The notes under the pieces: model-generated
Database searches by the model: none
Told to the model about the DNA's origin: nothing
Seen by the model: only the letters and a program-made list of their open reading frames with translations
Part shown: in pieces, positions 60,379-64,000 of the stretch
Layout: each line of letters starts with the position of its first letter
How positions within the stretch are numbered: position 1 is the stretch's first letter
NCBI GenBank assembly: GCA_027574665.1
Contig: CM050677.1
Coordinates: 1,745,273 to 1,809,272 of the forward strand
DNA from: Rhynochetos jubatus
Lineage: Eukaryota; Chordata; Aves; Eurypygiformes; Rhynochetidae
Reading direction: 5' to 3'
Length of the DNA stretch: 64,000 nt
Position numbers and translations under genes: made by a program

Positions 60379-63210
60379 ATGCGCGGCTCGTTGAAGCGTC
60401 TGCCCGAACACGGACATCTGAAGCAGCACTGTAATGCGACCAAACAGAAAGAGTTAGGAGAGAATTTCTTGTCCCTTCTTGCTGCGCCCTTGCAGAGCAC
60501 TGCGTGCCAGAGCAGCCGGACCGCTGTGTTGCTTGCAATCTCCAGTTCCAACAGTGCCACAGTTCCTCGGCAACAGAAAGAGCTAGGAAGGAATTGCTTA
60601 CGCTGTTTTCTCTCGCTGTGCTCTAGCAGTTCGTTCCCTTTTCGGCAGAGCGCGGGACCGCTTGCAAAGCTTAGAAACAAACCTCTCCCTTTTCCTCCAA
60701 AAGGGAAAGAGCTACGAGGGAATTTCTTAGCGAAACCTTGTTTGTTTTGGCAGAGCACTGCATGCCTCTTAAGACAGAGCTCTGTATCCCCGGGAAAGTC
60801 GAAATCCACAGGGTCACCTTCTGTGTGCTAACAGGCTCGGAGAGGCTCGAATGCGCGGCTCGTTGAAGCGTCTGCCCGAACACGGACATCTGAAGCATCA
60901 CTGTAATGCGACCAAACAGAAAGAGTTAGGAGAGAATTTCTTCTCCCTTCTTGCTGCGCCCTTGCAGAGCACTGCGTGCCAGAGCAGCCGGATCGCTGTG
61001 TTGCTTGCAATCTCCAGTTCCAACAGTGCCACAGTTCCTCGGCAACAGAAAGAGCTAGGAAGGAATTGCTTACGCTGTTTTCTCTCGCTGTGCTCTAGCA
61101 GTTCGTTCCCTTTTCGGCAGAGCGCGGGACCGCTTGCAAAGCTTAGAAACAAACCTCTCCCTTTTCCTCCAAAAGGGAAAGAGCTACGAGGGAATTTCTT
61201 AGCGAAACACTGTTTGTTTTGGCAGAGCACTGCATGCCTCTTAAGACAGAGCTCTGTATCCCCGGGAAAGTCGAAATCCACAGGGTCACCTTCTCTGTGC
61301 TAACAGGCTCGGAGAGGCTCGAATGCGCGGCTCGTTGAAGCGTCTGCCCGAACACGGACATCTGAAGCAGCACTGTAATGCGACCAAACAGAAAGAGTTA
61401 GGAGAGAATTTCTTGTCCCTTCTTGCTGCGCCTTTGCAGAGCACTGCGTGCCAGAGCAGCCGGACCGCTGTGTTGCTTGCAGTCTCCAGTTCCAACAGTG
61501 CCACAGTTCCTCGGCAACAGAAAGAGCTAGGAAGGAATTGCTTACGCTGTTTTCTCTCGCTGTGCTCTAGCAGTTCGTTCCCTTTTCGGCAGAGCGCGGG
61601 ACCGCTTGCAAAGCTTAGAAACAAACCTCTCCCTTTTCCTCCAAAAGGGAAAGAGCTACGAGGGAATTTCTTAGCGAAACACTGTTTGTTTTGGCAGAGC
61701 ACTGCATGCCTCTTAAGACAGAGCTCTGTATCCCCGGGAAAGTCGAAATCCACAGGGTCACCTTCTGTGTGCTAACAGGCTCGGAGAGGCTCGAATGCGC
61801 GGCTCGTTGAAGCGTCTGCCCGAACACGGACATCTGAAGCAGCACTGTAATGCGACCAAACAGAAAGAGTTAGGAGAGAATTTCTTGTCCCTTCTTGCTG
61901 CGCCTTTGCAGAGCACTGCGTGCCAGAGCAGCCGGACCGCTGTGTTGCTTGCAATCTCCAGTTCCAACAGTGCCACAGTTCCTCGGCAACAGAAAGAGCT
62001 AGGAAGGAATTGCTTACGCTGTTTTCTCTCGCTGTGCTCTAGCAGTTCGTTCCCTTTTCGGCAGAGCGCGGGACCGCTTGCAAAGCTTAGAAACAAACCT
62101 CTCCCTTTTCCTCCAAAAGGGAAAGAGCTACGAGGGACTTTCTTAGGGAAACCTTGTTTGTTTTGGCAGAGCACTGCATGCCTCTTAAGACAGAGCTCTG
62201 TATCCCCGGGAAAGTCGAAATCCACAGGGTCACCTTCTCTGTGCTAACAGGCTCGGAGAGGCTCGAATGCGCGGCTCGTTGAAGCGTCTGCCCGAACACG
62301 GACATCTGAAGCAGCACTGTAATGCGACCAAACAGAAAGAGTTAGGAGAGAATTTCTTGTCCCTTCTTGCTGCGCCTTTGCAGAGCACTGCGTGCCAGAG
62401 CAGCCGGATCGCTGTCTTGCTTGCAATCTCCAGTTCCAACAGTGCCACAGTTCCTCGGCAACAGAAAGAGCTAGGAAGGAATTGCTTACGCTGTTTTCTC
62501 TCGCTGTGCTCTAGCAGTTCGTTCCCTTTTCGGCAGAGCGCGGGACCGCTTGCAAAGCTTAGAAACAAACCTCTCCCTTTTCCTCCAAAAGGGAAAGAGC
62601 TACGAGGGAATTTCTTAGCGAAACACTGTTTGTTTTGGCAGAGCACTGCATGCCTCTTAAGACAGAGCTCTGTATCCCCGGGAAAGTCGAAATCCACAGG
62701 GTCACCTTCTCTGTGCTAACAGGCTCGGAGAGGCTGGAATGCGCGGCTCGTTGAAGCGTCTGCCCGAACACGGACATCTGAAGCAGCACTGTAATGCGAC
62801 CAAACAGAAAGAGTTAGGAGAGAATTTCTTGTCCCTTCTTGCTGCGCCCTTGCAGAGCACTGCGTGCCAGAGCAGCCGGATCGCTGTGTTGCTTGCAATC
62901 TCCAGTTCCAACAGTGCCACAGTTCCTCGGCAACAGAAAGAGCTAGGAAGGAATTGCTTACGCTGTTTTCTCTCGCTGTGCTCTAGCAGTTCGTTCCCTT
63001 TTCGGCAGAGCGCGGGACCGCTTGCAAAGCTTAGAAACAAAGCTCTCCCTTTTCCTCCAAAAGGGAAAGAGCTACGAGGGAATTTCTTAGCGAAACCTTG
63101 TTTGTTTTGGCAGAGCACTGCATGCCTCTTAAGACAGAGCTCTGTATCCCCGGGAAAGTCGAAATCCACAGGGTCACCTTCTCTGTGCTAACAGGCTCGG
63201 AGAGGCTGGA
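60379..63210. repeat. Six-unit higher-order repeat, copy 2 (ABCDEF)
   Basis: 60379 A, 60851 B, 61323 C, 61795 D, 62267 E, 62739 F, in the order of copy 1. Unit B lacks p445 G at its right end, and E carries C at p150 (GTCTTG), which links it to 49054 and 49998. All six units are 472 bp. Confidence 0.85.
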
Positions 63211-64000
63211 ATGCGCGGCTCGTTGAAGCGTCTGCCCGAACACGGACATCTGAAGCAGCACTGTAATGCGACCAAACAGAAAGAGTTAGGAGAGAATTTC
63301 TTGTCCCTTCTTGCTGCGCCCTTGCAGAGCACTGCGTGCCAGAGCAGCCGGACCGCTGTGTTGCTTGCAATCTCCAGTTCCAACAGTGCCACAGTTCCTC
63401 GGCAACAGAAAGAGCTAGGAAGGAATTGCTTACGCTGTTTTCTCTCGCTGTGCTCTAGCAGTTCGTTCCCTTTTCGGCAGAGCGCGGGACCGCTTGCAAA
63501 GCTTAGAAACAAACCTCTCCCTTTTCCTCCAAAAGGGAAAGAGCTACGAGGGAATTTCTTAGCGAAACCTTGTTTGTTTTGGCAGAGCACTGCATGCCTC
63601 TTAAGACAGAGCTCTGTATCCCCGGGAAAGTCGAAATCCACAGGGTCACCTTCTGTGTGCTAACAGGCTCGGAGAGGCTCGAATGCGCGGCTCGTTGAAG
63701 CGTCTGCCCGAACACGGACATCTGAAGCATCACTGTAATGCGACCAAACAGAAAGAGTTAGGAGAGAATTTCTTCTCCCTTCTTGCTGCGCCCTTGCAGA
63801 GCACTGCGTGCCAGAGCAGCCGGATCGCTGTGTTGCTTGCAATCTCCAGTTCCAACAGTGCCACAGTTCCTCGGCAACAGAAAGAGCTAGGAAGGAATTG
63901 CTTACGCTGTTTTCTCTCGCTGTGCTCTAGCAGTTCGTTCCCTTTTCGGCAGAGCGCGGGACCGCTTGCAAAGCTTAGAAACAAACCTCTCCCTTTTCCT
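63211..64000. repeat. Six-unit higher-order repeat, copy 3, cut by window end
   Basis: 63211 is type A and agrees with 60379 at all marker sites. 63683 is type B (p48 T, p93 C, p111 C) and stops at p318 at the edge of the window. The register is exactly 2832 bp from copy 2, so the higher-order array clearly runs on to the right. Confidence 0.85.

Larger units (their letters stand above)
1..64000. repeat. Tandem satellite array, 472-bp unit, 134 complete copies
   Basis: The same 472-bp sequence recurs head to tail across the entire window. Unit starts (ATGCGCGGCTCG) lie at 438 + 472n up to 51886, then at 52357, 52829, 53301, 53773, 54244, 54716, 55188 and 55659, then every 472 bp to 63683. 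Pairs compared by eye differ at about 4 to 12 positions, so identity is about 97-99%. All copies have one orientation and nothing is inserted between them. G+C counted on one unit is about 52%. No AATAAA or TATAAA was seen in the common sequence. This is a satellite array of eukaryotic type. The unit is not the 171-bp primate alpha satellite, and I do not recognise it as any named satellite. Chromosomal location is inference only. Confidence 0.98.

Noticed and set aside
1..64000. CRISPR array
   Set aside because: The repeat is 472 bp with no unique spacers between short repeats; units are contiguous and nearly the same over their full length.
1..64000. Alpha satellite or other known centromeric satellite
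   Set aside because: Unit length is 472 bp with 129-bp sub-repeats, not 171 bp, and the sequence is not one I recognise.
1..64000. Ribosomal DNA spacer or telomeric repeat
   Set aside because: No rRNA sequence in 64 kb, and no TTAGGG-type tandem repeats.
1..64000. Transposon or retroelement tandem (for example LTR-derived)
   Set aside because: No terminal inverted repeats, target-site duplications, polymerase or transposase reading frames are seen; the only inverted repeats are short and inside each unit.

Overview
The whole 64 kb window is one uninterrupted head-to-tail satellite DNA array. The unit is 472 bp (about 52% G+C). If a unit is taken to begin at the ATG of ATGCGCGGCTCG (an arbitrary phase), there are 135 unit starts, from 438 to 63683. 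That gives 134 complete units, a partial unit at each end (1-437 and 63683-64000), no change of orientation and no inserted unrelated sequence. Pairs of units that I compared differ at roughly 1-3% of positions. Three units are 471 bp long, each from loss of the same G. I see no gene, rRNA, tRNA, CRISPR array or transposon. A long, pure, weakly diverged array of this kind points to eukaryotic heterochromatin (centromeric, pericentromeric or sex-chromosome-like). I do not recognise the family and cannot name the host.

Positions p1-p472 below are counted from that ATG. Inside the unit, three degenerate 129-bp sub-repeats (p68-196, p197-325, p326-454) are followed by an 85-bp segment (p455 through p67 of the next unit), so the 472-bp unit seems to have grown from a shorter ancestor. 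Each unit also carries a Y17/R13 hairpin, a run of four palindromes in 35 bp, and two sequences resembling the CENP-B box in opposite orientations, neither of them a perfect box.

Layout by diagnostic variants: (i) 1-7989, left flank with A at p247. (ii) 7990-46202, a domain in which a C at p247 (TCTCGCAG instead of TCTAGCAG) is common; it holds a duplicated 7/6-unit block (7518-10821 and 11766-14597), a stretch phased by marked units 3, 5, 5, 3, 8 and 4 units apart (16958-30645), a 4-unit cassette repeated after 3304 bp (33006 and 36310), and a trimer-based region (37726-45277). (iii) 46203-64000, A at p247 again, ending in the clearest higher-order repeat: a six-unit, 2832-bp block ABCDEF arranged ABCDEF-CDEF-ABCDEF-AB.

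The long open frames that recur on both strands do not look like genes. The unit length is not a multiple of three, most variants between units change the predicted residue, and breaks are spread by amplification like any other variant. The biology of interest is the array itself: its nested origin, its layered expansion and its possible centromeric role.
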